Source of the DNA: Entonaema liquescens
Taxonomy: Eukaryota; Ascomycota; Sordariomycetes; Xylariales; Xylariaceae
Reading direction: 5' to 3'
Length of the DNA stretch: 64,000 nt
NCBI GenBank assembly: GCA_902805475.1
Contig: CADCSX010000006.1
Location: forward strand, 62,001-126,000
Shown here: in pieces, positions 1 to 10,482 of the stretch
Layout of the letters: each line of letters begins with the position of its first letter
Position numbering within the stretch: position 1 is the stretch's first letter
Program-made: the position numbers and the translations under genes
Notes under the pieces: model-generated
Databases searched by the model: none
What the model was told of the DNA's origin: nothing
Seen by the model: only the letters and a program-made list of their open reading frames with translations

Positions 1-393
1 GTCAAGGTTATTGCGAATGATGTGCGTGAAGATGGGTCGATTGCTGGACCGCCGATATTAAACTCAAAGAGCGACGATAGTAGCCATGGCGGAGAGCCGA
101 GGAACTTGACAAACTCGCATGATAAGCTAGATGCTATGAAAACTGTACTCGAAGCCGAGGGGCTAGCCGGGAAACCGTCTGTCTACTTCGGCGACTCGAC
201 TACCGATCTAGAATGTCTGCTAGCCGTAGATATGGGGTTTGTTGTTTCAGATAAAGAAGATTCGTCATTGTTAAAGACACTTCGGAGGATAGGGAAAAGT
301 GTGCCTCATGTTCGGGATCAGGGTACGACGAGTAGTCTTGCTTGGACTTCGAATTATGAAGACATACCAGACCACAAGTTTGTTCATAGATAG
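1..393 (+). CDS. HAD-superfamily hydrolase, C-terminal part (5' end outside the window)
   Basis: The frame is open from base 1 and ends at a TAG at 391-393, so only about 130 C-terminal residues are present. The diagnostic piece is GDSTTDLECL (about residues 66-75 of the visible part). It matches HAD motif IV (GDSxxD), which supplies the acidic residues that hold Mg2+ in haloacid-dehalogenase-type phosphatases. Before it comes IAND, a strand typical of the fungal HAD family that includes the cold-tolerance protein Cto1, then a Ser/Asp-rich insertion. The catalytic DxD motif I must lie upstream of the window. The family is cytosolic and removes phosphate from small molecules; the substrate cannot be read from this fragment. 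HAD membership is fairly certain from motif IV and spacing. The Cto1-like subfamily is inferred. Confidence 0.75.
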   Translation, partial: VKVIANDVREDGSIAGPPILNSKSDDSSHGGEPRNLTNSHDKLDAMKTVLEAEGLAGKPSVYFGDSTTDLECLLAVDMGFVVSDKEDSSLLKTLRRIGKSVPHVRDQGTTSSLAWTSNYEDIPDHKFVHR

Positions 394-609
394 ACCATCA
401 ATTGAATACCACCTTTCAATGTCAGCGATTGTATTATTAGAACAACTATTTTTGTTTGATTTATTAACCTTACAAACGAAAGGGCATCCTAAGTCCAATG
501 TGCTTGCTACCTATTTCAAAGTTTAGCCTTAAGCTTTTGATGCTTCGTCGGTCGTGAATTTTGCTCCTCCTGGTCAACAACTTCCTCTTGCGTGTTCGAT
601 AAAGATGTG

Positions 610-1440
610 CCTCCCCCCTCAATACCATCTATTTCATTCGCTGTAGATACTGTATATTGCGTGGTGAGTTTTACTCCCCCCGAGCGCTTCCGAAAATCCC
701 TTCTTTCTCATGGATTTCTTTATCAAGTCGCATTCCTCGTATTCCTGGAAACTCCAATGATGTCTGAAGCCATGAGCTTCAAAGTCTTGATATACCTCTT
801 GTTACATAAACCGAACACTACTGCATTCCTTTACGGTAATGGAGTACGTGACGAGGTGGCTGACAGCTATTATCGCATCGGAATCGGTTGACCCCAGCAC
901 GGCCTTTGAGCCTTCTCCGATCTTTCGGATCAATTCTTCAGCCTTTAAATCGTCTTATACTTGCGGCTATTATCTAACCCAGCAAATCAAAACTCCTAAG
1001 CATTTCTACTTCATCAGGACCAAGTGTCCTTTCACAATCCTCAAAGTACCTTCTCGCGGTTTTCTTAACCTCGTCGAACTTTTCTACTACTATCAAATAA
1101 TAGATGAATTCCGGTAAATCTGAGCTTTTAAGGCGTCGAGGTGAGCTACACCTATGGTCTGGCTGTATCCATTTAGAATATCGCAGTATAACCTTCCAGC
1201 TTCAAGATATTTCCCTTACCTTTCCAGACAAATCCCTAGATGTACTTTGCATAGCTTGATAATGCTATTATCCTCGTTCATGTACTTTTGGAACGCTTGC
1301 AAGTTGATTTAAGACTATCCTCAGCGTCTGAAAGACCTCCTACTTTCTTTGAAGTTCATATCCAGTTCAGCGGCGTGAGATATCGAGTAGATTAATAGTT
1401 CTATTTCGGGAGCTTTAGATAAGACTAAGGTAGAAACTAC
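610..1440 (-). pseudogene. Decayed TPR-repeat gene (kinesin-light-chain-like TPRs)
   Basis: Translating the minus strand gives successive pieces of about 42-residue TPR units, spread over more than one frame and broken by stops. In order they include KLCKVHLGICLER, GKYLEAGRLYCDILNGYSQ (about 1160-1215), KFDEVKKTARRYFEDCERTL followed by GPDEVEMLRSFDLLG (about 970-1080), AEELIRKIGEGSKAVLG (about 890-940) and QEYEECDLIKKSMRKKG (about 690-745). The pattern GK-x2-EAE-x-LY followed by LGP-(E/D)-H-x-(D/E)-TL is the TPR_10/TPR_12 signature found in the C-terminal sensor part of many fungal NLR-type proteins. At least two frame changes and several in-frame stops (after LER, before KSST, after DLLG, after VRFM) show it is not translatable. 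No nucleotide-binding domain was recognised upstream, so the parent could be an NLR or a stand-alone TPR protein. Confidence 0.7.
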
Positions 1441-2377
1441 CGAAAGGAATTAATATTACCGTAGTTAATTAGCCATTAGAATTATTGGTGGTAAAAAACC
1501 TTGCCTAGCATTTTACACAATCTCATAGTCATATAAGAATAGCCTAGCAGTAATTTTCTCGGGCAATATTCAGGCTTTATAAGGCTTCAGAAAAAGCATG
1601 ACTGTCCCCAGAGTTGGGATGTGCTCAAGGGGCGATTAGGTAAATACAAAGATGAAGAAAAGCCAAGGACCATGGATATCCTAATCCTTTTGGTCTGATA
1701 TATGATCTAGCACATGAGTGGATTGATGACACGCAAAGGCTCATGTGGCATGAACTTAATTCACTCTAGATATCCGTGTACTTCAATGGTTGATAGGCTC
1801 TCTTGCCTCTCTGTTCAGAACTTGGCTACACTATTGCAGCCATACAACGGGGTCCTCTATTAGTTCGTAGTATTATCATGGTCGTAGTTTAATAACAGTA
1901 TTACGCATGCGACCTCATTATCGGGGATTATTCACATACCTCGCACGAGCAATGTGTTTGATGATGACCGCTTTTTAAAACCTTTATCAATCCCTTCGTC
2001 AACCAAGAGCTCCCGACACCTCTTCTAGAATAGCTTGAGAAACCTACTAGGTAAGAAGCCAATATACATAAACATTCCAATGCCCTTTACCACATCTCTG
2101 CCAATCATATCCCAAAATCCTATTAGCAGCATTGTCTCGACAACTTCCCTATCTGGCGTAAAAACATCATGCCTTCTGATATCAGCGAGACGATCATATT
2201 TATCGAGCCTAGTCCAGAGGAGCTTCGCGAGAGGTTCGACAGACAAATCATGCACTCTGACCAACGCAGAACATTCCTCGGCGGATATCATACATCCTTT
2301 TCAACCAATATGCCACTTAGATCGCCTTCATCCCACTCTCCGCCCCTACGTACACTTACCTGCCGAACCGTACTCGG
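1441..2377. other. Intergenic, AT-rich; nothing recognisable
   Basis: The sequence is AT-rich. Between 2025 and 2409 both strands have overlapping open frames of 88-124 codons, but neither shows a known motif. It may hold the degraded 5' part of the neighbouring TPR relic, but I could not show that. Confidence 0.4.
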
Positions 2378-3361
2378 ATGACACCACCACCTGGGTCTTA
2401 TTATCCTAACATCGGCTTGAGCCGACAGACTTACTACTGTTCGTCTCCTTATTATAACAGTCATGGACTTTACCCGGCTCAGTCTCAACATGGAGCGTCT
2501 CCGCCGGGGGCGCCGAATGCTCCTCCGGCCGATCCATTTCAATTTTCCAGAATAACACCAACTCCTCATAACCCTAGCTATGGACACTCTAATCCATTCA
2601 TGCACTATGCGAACTACTCTTCCATGAACGAATCCGCTAACTATCCGGCTAACTCGAGGACCGGCTACCAACACGCTACCAGCTACCAAAACTCTACCCC
2701 TGCCGGCCACCAACACAGGGAGCCTACGGCCCGGACGGACCTCGATGAGCGGCCCGAAGATGTGTCGTTCGGGACAGAGCAAGGGCTCTTCCAGTGGATG
2801 AGAAACATATTCAGGCCGCTCGTAGGAGTCGTGGGGCGCACTGTCCAAAAGGAATTACAGCTGCGGGAGCAGCCGAAGGTCAAATTCGAACTGTACCCTA
2901 TGAGAGTCGACAAAACTACCGGCGAAGCTTCGATTGCCCCCCAGTCCATGTCGCGCGGACCCATGTTCCAGATCACGCTACCCGCTCCCGGTGGCACCAG
3001 AGATGACATTGAGAGGGTACGGGATGCACTACAGGACGAATTCGCGCTGTACCCTAATGCATGGTATCGACTGGCCGGGTTTGTGTTCCGTATTTCGCGG
3101 CGGGAAAGAGTTGGAATCACCGTAACGGCGAGGAGGTACTGGATTCCTCCTTCGTGTCTCTACCGGTTCTCCCGCACCGAGCAATACTACGTGGCGCAGC
3201 ATATCTCGCCGGCCCCAGATAATGTTAATGAACTGGAAAGTACTTTTGAGCACGGCGATGATAGCGTTGACGATCAGGACGCGCTTGTGAATGACATGTG
3301 GAGCGACGTGCGGCGCTACAGCTACTTTGCACACACCCAAGGTAGTGTACATATGCTTTGA
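2378..3361 (+). CDS. Hypothetical protein, 327 aa, Pro/Tyr/Asn-rich N terminus and folded-looking C terminus
   Basis: I do not recognise this protein. It is one uninterrupted frame, far longer than chance frames in the window, and its GC content is higher than the flanks, so it is probably a real gene. Residues about 1-110 are low-complexity (Pro, Tyr, Asn, Ser, His) and probably disordered. Residues about 135-327 look globular, with alternating hydrophobic strands (VKFELYPMRV, MFQITLPAPG, WYRLAGFVFRI) and a helix (RDDIERVRDALQDEFAL). The tail is acidic (HGDDSVDDQDALVND). There is no signal peptide, membrane segment or obvious zinc-binding set. The ATG at 2378 is the first in frame; an upstream exon cannot be excluded. 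It lies between the TPR relic and the small Cys-rich gene and is probably lineage-specific. Confidence 0.6.
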   Translation: MTPPPGSYYPNIGLSRQTYYCSSPYYNSHGLYPAQSQHGASPPGAPNAPPADPFQFSRITPTPHNPSYGHSNPFMHYANYSSMNESANYPANSRTGYQHATSYQNSTPAGHQHREPTARTDLDERPEDVSFGTEQGLFQWMRNIFRPLVGVVGRTVQKELQLREQPKVKFELYPMRVDKTTGEASIAPQSMSRGPMFQITLPAPGGTRDDIERVRDALQDEFALYPNAWYRLAGFVFRISRRERVGITVTARRYWIPPSCLYRFSRTEQYYVAQHISPAPDNVNELESTFEHGDDSVDDQDALVNDMWSDVRRYSYFAHTQGSVHML

Positions 3362-4241
3362 TGCGAGAAACGGCTAAATAGGGAGTTAAGGAAGGTATAT
3401 ATGCCGAATATATCGAGCCTAAACCATTGAAGCTAGGATTTTGTTAGGGGATCTATCTGTAACATCATTGCCTTGAGCCCCTTTTTCTAGCCGGAACTGT
3501 CTGTGCGGTAACATATTACTAGTTTCGCGATTGTTTTTACAGCTGAGAGTACATACCACTTAAGAGTAGGACATCTTGGTATTGGCAATATATATTAAGT
3601 ACTATGTCAATCAATCTTTCTTTCCCCTACTTATTGTCTTTAATGCCAGGTTATCTTTACTGGCTCAAAAATGATATTTTAAGTCGCAGTACATATACCT
3701 ATTGGAAAAAAAGCGTATGGTAGATATAAACCCAAACGAATACATTTTAGGATACCTTTAGCTACGATACGTGAATAGTCTCCAAAACATATATTTACCT
3801 CATATTCCAGCTCCGTATATGAAGATATCTTTGTCTGACCTTGTACTAGAAGACCTTTTACGACAGGAGACGGATTAGAAGTTCCTACTGATGTAGGGGT
3901 TGAGGATAACACAAAGGGGTTTATTTTCCCACTAAACAACTACAACAGTCTTCTAATCTTTCTAGAGAAGAAAATGCAATATTGTCTTTTCCCGATACCT
4001 AAGTAGAATAAAGGGCACAATTTCCCTTGTCAAGGGACGATTGAGATGAAAGGAGAAATGGGTATTACAAACCGATTGTTAATTTAAACGTATATAATGC
4101 CTCTAAATCTCGCTGTACGCACACTAAGTAGCTGTTTCCTAAACCATTCGTTGATTATAACTTTGATAAGTCTTAGCCAATGACCACATACACAAGCAAA
4201 TCCGCTCCTGATCGATTTTTCTGGGCAACATTTTCTAAAGT
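3362..4241. other. AT-rich intergenic region
   Basis: This holds the 3' flank of the orphan gene and the 5' flank of the Cys-rich gene. An 86-codon minus-strand frame at 3679-3939 shows no motif. Nothing else was seen. Confidence 0.4.
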
Positions 4242-4824
4242 ATGTGTCATTATCGTAAGACTATCTACCAATGCAACCACACTGTTGTTGACCCCTCGCC
4301 CCTACGGGCCTGCGAGGTAAGGCGGAACTACGAGTTGGGTTTGAGTCCAGACCCATGTGACGCCATGGAGACGCACGGATGGGGTAACATCAAGATTCCA
4401 CGTCCTTGTCCCTATTGTCATGACAAGAAGGCTGGCCTTGATAAACAACTTGACATGGCAAAGTCACTGATAGCGGATCTCAAGAAGCAGTTGAGTGACA
4501 GTTACGGTCAATGCATATTGCATATGGATGAGGCTGGCCTAGAATCTGAGAAGCAAGGAAATATCCCGGTGGCATCAAAGGAGGCAACTATTGCGGAGTC
4601 GGGTAGTGCCAAAATCGCCCCTAAAGAACAGACGGAGAAACTAGACCCCGTCCAGGAGTTCCTACTAAAGAAGAAACAGGAGAACGACGCTCACTTAATG
4701 ATGATATCAGATTACAAGTAAGTACCTGGGTGGGTTATGGTTAGGTATATTTCAACAGAACCCGCTTAGTTATAGATGGTTACCCCTATTCAGGTCAAAG
4801 AATATAGAATATCCCCATATATAA
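4242..4824 (+). CDS. Small Cys/His-rich (probably zinc-binding) fungal protein, 168 aa with one intron
   Basis: The protein begins MCHYRKTIYQCNH and continues with a Cys near residue 24, DPCDAMETHGWG, then CPYCH near residues 56-60. This spaced set of Cys and His residues resembles small fungal proteins that open with MCxxxxxxYxCxH and close the set with CxxC; a structural zinc site is inferred. After it comes an amphipathic helix (QLDMAKSLIADLKKQLSD, possible coiled coil) and a Lys/Glu-rich tail. The unspliced frame stops at 4719-4721, but that stop overlaps a perfect GTAAGT donor at 4718. Splicing 4718-4793 (76 nt, ending CAG) extends the protein by a few residues to YPHI and a TAA at 4822-4824. 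Exons are 4242-4717 and 4794-4824. The function is unknown. The gene looks intact and the second exon is an inference. Confidence 0.6.
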
Positions 4825-5921
4825 GCTAGGTATCTTCTTGTGATTTGAAAGCCTTAGGTCATCTTTATGAACTATATGTATGAGTTATGTGTTGTCTTTG
4901 TCCTAATCTCGTGGACCTAGAACAAAGGCCGCCGCATTTTGTTGTTTCTTCCAGCGGGTGAACACTTCAACAAAATGCAAGCAGACTAATACACGCACAC
5001 CTTTACACACATAAATACGTACCTAACTCCTCTATCCTCCTCTGAAATGATTAGCCCCCTCTACTACGGCGTCACTGTCTATGAGCCTTCACTTGAGTAA
5101 CACACCTGGCTAAAATCCCCAAAGCACTACCTGAGGTTCTTGGTTCTCACCATACTAGATATCACCAGTGACGTAATACGATGTCGCTCATACACGGTCA
5201 TCTAGCTCCGGCGCAAGGAATTGATTCTATGCTTATACTGGCAATCGTCTTTGTAATCGCGGTCTTGGTTATATTGATGAATCCCCGTTGCCTCGTCTGC
5301 TCCGCCTATGAAGGTTCAAAATAAATGAAATGTCAAAAGCGGTATAGTAATAGATATGCCGGTATGGGAAGAGAGCTATTTTGCTGACGGATGGAAGATA
5401 TCCATTGCTGAACGTGGTGACGCGTGTTGAATTGAATAATTACACTTTAATGTATCTATATCGTTGGTTTGCAATGTATAATTGTCTATTGATGTAACAG
5501 GCGAAGAGACACGAGTCTCCTTATTCTTGATAGCTTAGCCCAAAATAAAATCAATACTCATTTTATTTTAACCTTCTTTATCTCTCTACTGTCTCGTATC
5601 TTATAGTCATGTCTCGCATGTGTATTTCAAAAGTAAAGAAAACTATAAATGTATATTCCTCTTCCTATTAGGCCGATAGGACTTTGTATATATACAATCT
5701 AGTAGTACCCTGCATAAGAATCTCCTTGAAAGCTTGTCACTGTTGCCATTTCATGTCTACTAACACCCAAGCTATGAAACTAGACATCATACAAAGGCAC
5801 AGAAGGGTATATTGTTGACTTGTCAATTGGTCGTGGTATTGTTCGTTAGCGTCGCGTACATTGGGATATGAGCTCACGTATCGTCGCGATGCTCTATGAA
5901 ATCCTCTTCTAAACAATTTCT
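4825..5921. other. AT-rich intergenic region between convergent genes
   Basis: This holds the 3' flanks of the Cys-rich gene (+) and of ARPC2 (-). AT-rich runs at 5540-5580 and 5630-5700 may include polyadenylation signals. No coding or RNA gene was recognised. Confidence 0.4.
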
Positions 5922-7164
5922 CTAAGCCTGAACCTTGAATGTTCTTCCGCTTGCTGTCTTCCTCTCCTTTTCTTCGTTCTCGGGTCGAGCTCTTCGGAGT
6001 ACTACGATGATGGTGAGTATTAAAACTTCTCGTAATTATGAATGCAACCATACCTTGTAGGAAGTCCGCCGTTCGCCTTCTCATACGGGAGTGGATGTAC
6101 GCCTAGCCATCTCGTTAGAATATCTTGGAAGTAATTGGAACCAGTATTCCCGTACCTTAGAAGCTTTGATGTGATAGTGGAAGTAGTCTCGGAAGGTCTG
6201 GATGTGAGAGATGACATCGGGCATTCGCTGGGGGGTTAAGTGTCGTGGGAATAAGACTGCCGAGGTCAGCAAGAAAGTCCAAAAGCCTTGCAATGCAGAG
6301 CATACCAAATGTAACATATCCAACTTCATTCCCTTCGGTGGCCTGCACGCCGGGAACCCCTTGCAATTCTAGAGGCGGGTCGTTCCTGAATAGAACCTGG
6401 GGCGCGTTTTGAATGGCTCTCCTACGGGCATCAACGAATTCTTGGATGAAGACCTTCCCAAATACCCTGTCTGTCTCCTCACGGAATATGGTGCTGAAAA
6501 TAACGGTTACACGGTCGTGGCTCGCCTTGACGTAGATAGCTTCCTCGTCACGATAGTGGATGGCCATGATCTCACCGCCTTCTTGAACTCCCTGAGGTGC
6601 TTCTTCCGACGTGTACTTTGAGGCGGCTTCCTTTAACTTGTAATGCTCAGCGTATGCGTGCTCGAACGGGGCAGCCATTGCATTCCGCTTTAGTAAGGAG
6701 ATCTTGCTGACCAACTCTTCTCGTGCCTCTGTAAACCCTGTTAATACGAAGGGGAGCCTTGTAAGGTCGTATTCACGATATAATTACCCTTTTCTTCAGG
6801 TAGATTTTCTAAGTCAACCTGAACTGAGAAGTCGTAGCCGGTCTCGGGAGCCACGACGTAGGGGCCGTATTCGCGCTGGAGTACCTGCTCGGCGCCATAT
6901 TTAACGAGATCCCTAAAGCATCGGATTTTAATGGAGACTAGTATCTTATTCTTCTCCTTGTTTTCGGGGGTCGATATATGGAAGATTACGCCATCAAAGT
7001 CGGAAACGATCTGGTCGATGGAGACGGGAGGAGCTCTAAGTACATAATTGTAAGATTAGACCTAAGGGGGTGAGATGTAATAAACTTGGTTCTTGAACTT
7101 ACCCGAAGAGTCTTTCTTTGAGAATGGACTCTATTAATACGTTTTGATAGTCTAGAAGCAGCAT
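5922..7164 (-). CDS. ARPC2: Arp2/3 complex subunit 2 (p34-Arc)
   Basis: This is the 34-35 kDa subunit that, with ARPC4, forms the core of the Arp2/3 complex, which nucleates branched actin filaments at cortical patches. Six exons join cleanly in phase: 7164-7103, 7035-6788, 6728-6306, 6256-6156, 6102-6054 and 6001-5922. They give 320 residues, the usual family length. Diagnostic stretches are the N-terminal MLLLDYQNVLIESILKERLF, then VSDFDGVIFHIS, SHDRVTVIFSTIFREETDR followed by VFGKVFIQEFVDARR, APQVLF, PPLEL, GYVTFVLFPRH (across an exon junction), IQTFRDYFHYHIK and AYIHSRMRRRTADFLQVL. The five introns are about 47-67 nt with GT..AG ends. Intron 2 has two in-frame acceptors, CAG at 6738-6740 and at 6729-6731; the second gives the more natural EEKEAREEL. 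The gene shares a 342-bp bidirectional upstream region with UTP12. Identity is certain. Confidence 0.97.
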
Positions 7165-7506
7165 GGTGGCTGGAGATTGACTTGTTCAGCTTGCTTCTTG
7201 ATAGTGGTTGTGCGGTATGGATTGGGACGCGGAGCTGAATGTACAGAAAGGTCCAACGAAGTTCGAGGTTCGAGGTTCGAGGTTCAATGCTTGCTGCCTT
7301 GGTGGGGCTTATAGTTTAGTATGCATTTACGCAGTTACGTAGCAAAGCGAAGGACCGTGCTTTTATCGTTATCGGTCTGTTCTTATCGAAGTGATTCGAT
7401 AAGAGTTTATCGCGTATCTCCAAAGAAAAAAAGTTACCGCGATTGAATTTCTAGAGTGGTTAGTTAGAAGAAGTCAAAACTTCCAAATTCCAATCCGGTC
7501 GCAACC
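7165..7506. promoter_or_regulatory. Bidirectional promoter region ARPC2 / UTP12
   Basis: These 342 bp separate the two divergent start codons and must hold both promoters. They contain a triplicated TTCGAGG tandem repeat (about 7259-7284) and a cluster of TTATCG/CGATAA hexamers at 7363-7412, described separately. No canonical TATA box was assigned. Confidence 0.7.
7381..7404. promoter_or_regulatory. Perfect 10-bp inverted repeat inside a TTATCG cluster
   Basis: TCTTATCGAA (7381-7390), a GTGA spacer, then TTCGATAAGA (7395-7404) are exact inverse complements. The hexamer TTATCG occurs at 7363, 7369, 7383 and 7407, and its complement CGATAA at 7397, giving five copies in 50 bp about 100-145 bp before the UTP12 start. 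Two head-to-head sites suit a dimeric DNA-binding protein; the binding factor is unknown. Confidence 0.55.
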
Positions 7507-10482
7507 ATGGTCAAGTCATACTTGTGAGTACCAAGCCATTGACGCATAGTCGCATAAAACCCACACTAATAACAATCCCATAATAGGAAGTATGAGTATT
7601 CAAAGTCGTTCGGTGTTGTAACCTCTAATACATCGAATATCCTCTGGACCCAACAGAACCGCTCTAGTACCGGCGCTGGCCAAGCCGTTGTCGCGGCGAA
7701 CGAAGAGCTTCTATGCTGGGACATCAAAACTGGAGATGTTGTTGAAAGATGGAGGGACGAAAAATGCTCCGCTCAGGTGACTGCCATTGCCCAAAGTCAA
7801 ACAAATGATGACTTGTTCGCTGCCGGCTACGAGGATGGCAGCATCAGATTATGGCGGAGCAAGGACCCGGGTCCTTTCATCACTTTCAATGGGCATCGTT
7901 CGGCCATAACAGTCCTAGCATTCGACCATTCTGGCGTCCGACTTGCGAGCGGTTCAAAAGACACCAACGTTATTATCTGGGACCTGGTGGCAGAGGTCGG
8001 CCAATTCAAACTCAGGGGGCACAAGGACCAAATAACAGGCTTGCGATTCGTTGAACCACAGGAAGAGGTGGCAGAAGAGGAAGATTCTGAAGCTATGGTT
8101 CTAGATGGTGGAGGTGACTCTTCGTCTGAGGGCTTCTTGCTTACTACTGGAAAGGATGCGCTGATTAAACTCTGGGATCTGGGGTCGAGGCATTGCATTG
8201 AAACACATATAGCACAAACCAACGGCGAGTGTTGGGCATTGGGGCTATCTCCTGATTACAGCGGATGTATAACAGCTGGCAATGCTGGCGAACTTAAAGT
8301 CTGGGCCCTCGACGCCGCTTTACTTGCCGCATCGAGACAGCAAGTCGACATTCCCGCCAACACGCAATACCTACGAGACCGTGGAACGTTGTTTCGACAT
8401 GGAAAGGACAAAGCGACCGAAGTTGTGTTCCACCCCCGTCGAGACTACTTCGCCGTTCACGGCTCAGAAAAATCTGTTGAGATATGGAGGATACGTACCG
8501 AAGCTGAGATCAAGAAAAGCCTAGCAAGGAAGAAGAAGAGAAGAAGAGAAAAGCTTGCGCAAAAAAAGGGGGACAATACGAATGGCGATGTCCTAGTAGA
8601 CGAGGAGGATGACCAGGATGAAGATATTAGCAATGCCGACATTAATGATGCTTTCGCCCAGCATCTCATTGTCCGCACGGGTGGAAAGGTGAAATCCGTC
8701 GACTGGGCTGATATTCACGGCAAGAAAAAGCTTCAATTATTAGTTGGGACAACAAATAACCAGCTGGAAATGTTCAATATGCCCCTGAAAGAGAAGAGTA
8801 AAAAGTCGAAGTCAGAGGATATTCCCGACTATGAGAGAGCTCTATCTATTGAGATTCCTGGTCATCGAGCTGATATACGGTCGTTAGCTCTGAGCTCTGA
8901 TGACAAATGGCTTGCTTCGGCGTCCAATGGTAGCCTCAAGATCTGGTCAATACTGACGCAGAAGTGTGGTAAAACTTTAGAGTGCGGATATGCGCTATGT
9001 TGTTCATTCTTACCTGGAGATAAGCTTGTGGTCATTGGTACGAAAAGCGGCGACATCGAATTATTTGAAGTGGCTACGGGAACTTTGCTAGATAGCGTCG
9101 CTGCTCACGAAGGCGCAATTTGGTCCTTGCAAGTTCATCCAGATGGTAGGTCGATCGTATCCGGAAGCGCGGATAAGTCGGCCAAGTTTTGGAAAGTCCA
9201 AGTCATACAAGAAGAAGTTCTGGGGACAACTCGGACCACATCACGTCTAAAGCTATCACACTCGCGGACATTGAAAGTTTCGGATGATATCCTAAGCCTT
9301 AAGTTCTCGCCTGATGCGAGGCTTCTAGCTGTTGCACTATTGGATAGCACGGTGAAGGTATTTTTCGTGGACTCTCTCAAGCTGTATCTTAACCTTTACG
9401 GGCACAAGCTACCAGTTCTGGATATGGACATATCGTATGACAGCAAGCTGATTGTTACGTGCTCGGCGGACAAGAATATTAGGATATGGGGCCTTGATTT
9501 TGGCGATTGTCACAAAGCATTGCTAGGACATCAGGACAGTATTCTACAAGTCAAATTTCTTCCGAATAATCGCGAAGGGAATGGCCACCACTTTTTTAGT
9601 GCCAGCAAAGACCGAACGATAAAATACTGGGATGGAGACAAGTTTGAGCAAATCCAACGGCTTGATGGACATCATGGAGAAATATGGGCTTTGGCAGTCA
9701 GCCAAAGCAGCGAACCTCCCTTTATCGTTAGTTCTAGTCACGATAAGAGCATCCGAACCTGGGAGGAAACAGACGAGCAAATATTCCTCGAGGAGGAGAG
9801 GGAAAAGGAGATCGAAGAACTATACGAGAGCACATTAACGAACTCACTGGAGCAAGATCTAGATGCAGAAGAAGACAACGGAGAGATTGGCGCTGCGACA
9901 AAGCAAACTTCAGAAACACTGAATCATGGCGAACGAATCGCAGAGGCCTTAGAACTTGGCATGGCTGACTTACACGTCATGCGAGAATGGGAAGAGGCTA
10001 AAGCGTCAAACCCAAATGTTGCACCGCCGCAACGCGATCCGATGTTCATGGCCCATGGTGGAATTAGTGCTGAAGAATACGTTATGAAGGTGCTGCAGAG
10101 GCCGGCAGCATCTGCACTGAACGACGCTCTCCTCGTTCTTCCATTCGCCTCAGTCCCTATACTCTTCACGTTCCTAAACCTCTTCGCCATGAGGTCGATG
10201 AACATCCCCCTGACGTGCAGAATCTTGTTTTTCATGCTGAAGACACATCACCGCCAAATAGTAGCCAGCAGGACTATGCGGGTTATGCTGGACGGGATAA
10301 GATCGAACCTACGAAAGGCCCTCCAGAGGCAGAAAGACGAGATGGGTTACAATATAGCTGCGCTCAAGATAGCGGGGATGCAGATTCAGGATAGGGGAAT
10401 TAAGGAGTACGTGGATGAGAACTGGGACGACGGGACCGGAGCCCAAACCGTAAAAAAGCGGGCTTTCGTACATGTATCATGA
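7507..10482 (+). CDS. UTP12: U3 snoRNP (SSU processome) WD40 protein Utp12/Dip2 (WDR3 homologue)
   Basis: Utp12 is a UTP-B subunit of the nucleolar small-subunit processome, needed for 18S pre-rRNA processing. Exon 1 (7507-7523) encodes MVKSY plus two bases. A 63-nt intron (7524-7586, GTGAGT..TAG) leads to exon 2 (7587-10482), giving about 970 residues, normal for the family. The resulting start MVKSYLKYEYSKSFGVVTSN is the conserved Utp12 N terminus. Tandem WD40 repeats follow (GHRSAITVLAFDHSGVRLAS, KDTNVIIWDL, GHKLPVLDMDISYDSKLIV, SADKNIRIWG), divided into two propellers with a Lys/Arg-rich then acidic insertion near residues 315-360. The C-terminal Utp12 domain (about 845-960) carries ALNDALLVLPF, CRILFFMLKTHHRQIVASR and RSNLRKALQRQKDEMGYN. 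There is no frame break over 2.9 kb. Identity is certain. Confidence 0.97.

Noticed and set aside
2025..2409. Overlapping open frames on both strands, possible extra gene or NLR part
   Set aside because: Neither frame shows a motif, and the two mutually overlap; there is no basis to choose.
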